From: JAFGTE01 sp043800105
Lineage (GTDB): Bacteria; Patescibacteriota; Gracilibacteria; UM-FILTER-43-11
DNA: 7,247 nucleotides
Assembly (NCBI GenBank): GCA_043800105.1
Contig: JAZDNJ010000102.1
Coordinates: 1-7,247, forward strand
Direction of reading: 5' to 3'
Shown here: positions 6,377-7,247 of the stretch, in pieces
Layout of the letters: the number at the start of each line of letters is the position of its first letter
Numbering within the stretch: the first letter of the stretch is position 1
The notes under the pieces: model-generated
What the model was told of the DNA's origin: nothing
Seen by the model: the letters and a program-made list of their open reading frames with translations, nothing else
Databases searched by the model: none
Program-made: the position numbers and the translations under genes

Positions 6377-7120
6377 CTACTTTACTTTAGGAAGTAATAC
6401 GATACCTCGCCAGCCGATTGTCGGGTGATGACCGTTGGCAATTTGGGATTTGGTACAGTTTGTATAGTATGGATCAGTTTCGTAGCTGGGATGACCGACT
6501 GTCGCGAAACCTTCCGCTCCTTCATCAGCTTCATCATCAGTTTCATCCATACCTTCTCCCAGCCAGCTCATGGTTTTATGGTCAAATATGTCAAAGTCCC
6601 CCCTCTCCACCATATCGCTATAAAGGCCCCATGGCATCATTTTTACGCCGAATGCTTTGGCCATTTCTGCCGCCTGGTCACGGGTGAGATCACGGCGATT
6701 CGGAGATTCAGCCGAACAATCGCCAAATATATATGCATTTCCCCTTTCGGCGATAATATCAGGTAATCCATCGGTATTCTCCATTTGCGCAAGACTGACC
6801 ATTACGGCAGGATTTGCTTCAAGCAATGATTTCACCTGATCGAATTTTATTCCCTGAGGGCGTTTGTAGTGTTTGGGCTCTTCGCCAAAACGGGCCTCGA
6901 GGGTGGAAAGAAGTTTAGTCTGCTGTTCGGGGGTGAGTCCCCGTTTTTCCTCTTCAGGAGCAGAAGCAGTTTCGAGTACTTCTCCTAATTTAGATCTGGC
7001 TTCCACTCCAAGAAGTCTTGCCAATCTATCTTCGATACTGTAGTCCAATTCATCCCTTTTTTTTGCTTCCTCAAGTAAAACTAGTGCTCTTTCCTGTAGT
7101 ATTTTAGACATATTACGCAT
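6377..7120 (-). CDS. DUF4256 domain-containing protein
   Basis: A 247-aa soluble protein of unknown function. From about residue 65 it follows the DUF4256 pattern as I remember it: LLSTLEARF (70-78), FDQVKSLLEANP (93-104), LAQMENTDGLPDII (110-123), the signature YIFGDCSAESPNRR (130-143), MAKAFGVKMMPWGLY (153-167), GDFDIFDHKTMSWL (174-187) and IGWRGIVLLPKV (235-246). In typical members the signature is YIFxDCSAESPKGRRSxCYD and the end is a RGFRG segment, so the match is good. Two differences stand out: an extra N-terminal region of about 65 residues (charged helices, then an EEEK-rich linker) and a very acidic segment at 189-204. No reaction is known; the invariant Asp-Cys-Ser-Ala-Glu-Ser core suggests a ligand or active site, which is inference. 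ATG 7120 has no Shine-Dalgarno and lies 24 nt from the -10 box. ATG 7111 (starting MSKILQ) is an alternative. It converges on purH, with 9 bases between stops and no terminator visible. Confidence 0.82.
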   Translation of the reverse strand: MRNMSKILQERALVLLEEAKKRDELDYSIEDRLARLLGVEARSKLGEVLETASAPEEEKRGLTPEQQTKLLSTLEARFGEEPKHYKRPQGIKFDQVKSLLEANPAVMVSLAQMENTDGLPDIIAERGNAYIFGDCSAESPNRRDLTRDQAAEMAKAFGVKMMPWGLYSDMVERGDFDIFDHKTMSWLGEGMDETDDEADEGAEGFATVGHPSYETDPYYTNCTKSQIANGHHPTIGWRGIVLLPKVK

Positions 7121-7144
7121 TGATAAGTTAATAAATGGATGTTT

Positions 7145-7173
7145 ATATTAGCATAATTTAAATATTTTGTAAA
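7145..7173 (-). promoter_or_regulatory. Promoter of the DUF4256 gene
   Basis: On the minus strand, TTTACA (7168-7173) and TAATAT (7145-7150) are exactly 17 bp apart, and TGC before the -10 box makes it an extended -10. The predicted start near 7138 leaves an 18-nt leader without G. The -35 hexamer is identical to that of the hypothetical gene's promoter. Confidence 0.65.
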
Positions 7174-7247
7174 GCACTAAAATCTAAATTATCCCCAGTT
7201 TTTTATCGGGCTTTTTGACTTAACGGCTTTCTTCTAAAGGGGAAATG
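7174..7247. other. Upstream intergenic DNA, no supported gene
   Basis: AT-rich DNA upstream of the DUF4256 promoter. The plus strand has TTGACT (7215-7220) and ends in AAAGGGGAAATG, whose last three bases could start a rightward gene. No -10 box at a proper spacing is visible and no coding sequence follows within the window, so nothing is called. Confidence 0.3.

Noticed and set aside
6418..6839. Overlapping plus-strand frames of 60-113 codons near the right side
   Set aside because: All are antisense to the DUF4256 gene, which has a recognisable signature and its own promoter.
476..7120. Possible alternative genetic code, since none of the five visible stops is TGA (three TAA, two TAG)
   Set aside because: No in-frame TGA interrupts any gene and conserved proteins are full length with the standard code; five stops are too few to infer recoding.
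7231..7247. AAAGGGG followed by ATG at the very right end, possible start of a rightward gene
   Set aside because: The spacing to ATG is very short, other genes here do not use SD sequences, no -10 box fits the TTGACT at 7215, and no coding sequence is present to test it.

Overview
The window carries ordinary bacterial housekeeping genes and no mobile element, CRISPR array or defence system. It holds the start of a Bax inhibitor-1 family membrane protein (minus strand, cut by the left edge), a tRNA-Glu(UUC) with encoded CCA, a two-gene purine unit (a 991-aa PurS-PurL fusion followed directly by purQ), a small unrecognised minus-strand gene, a complete purH, and a minus-strand DUF4256 protein. 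Coding DNA is of medium GC and the short spacers are AT-rich. No gap between genes exceeds about 230 bases.

Layout. 1-207: BI-1 family gene, reading out of the window. 208-320: divergent promoters for it and for the tRNA, with an 8-bp dyad between them. 321-395: tRNA-Glu. 396-475: probable purL promoter and a weak terminator-like hairpin. 476-4258: purL and purQ, whose stop and start codons touch. 4255-4617: hypothetical gene that meets purQ tail to tail with a 4-base overlap. 4618-4846: divergent control region with a convincing promoter on each side and, midway, four CAWTG units repeating every 11 bp. 4847-6367: purH. 6377-7120: DUF4256 gene, tail to tail with purH across 9 bases. 7121-7247: its promoter and upstream DNA, with nothing else I can support.

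Function. PurL and PurQ together make FGAM synthase (step 4 of de novo purine synthesis). PurH performs the last two steps (AICAR to FAICAR to IMP). The window therefore covers the middle and end of the IMP pathway, but as two separate transcription units separated by an unrelated-looking gene rather than one pur operon. No purS, purM, purN or PurR-like regulator is visible.

Organism. This is a bacterium with sigma70-type promoters (TTTACA/TTGACT and TAATAT/TATACT-like boxes at 16-18 bp spacing) whose genes almost entirely lack Shine-Dalgarno sequences. The predicted -10 boxes lie a near-constant 24-30 nt from the start codons, so mRNAs probably have about 20-nt G-poor leaders. Gene packing is tight, with overlapping or touching gene ends. 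The standard genetic code fits. I cannot name the lineage. A compact-genome candidate-phylum bacterium is possible, but this is a guess.

The most interesting signals are the 11-bp phased CAWTG array between the divergent promoters and the uniform SD-less short-leader architecture.
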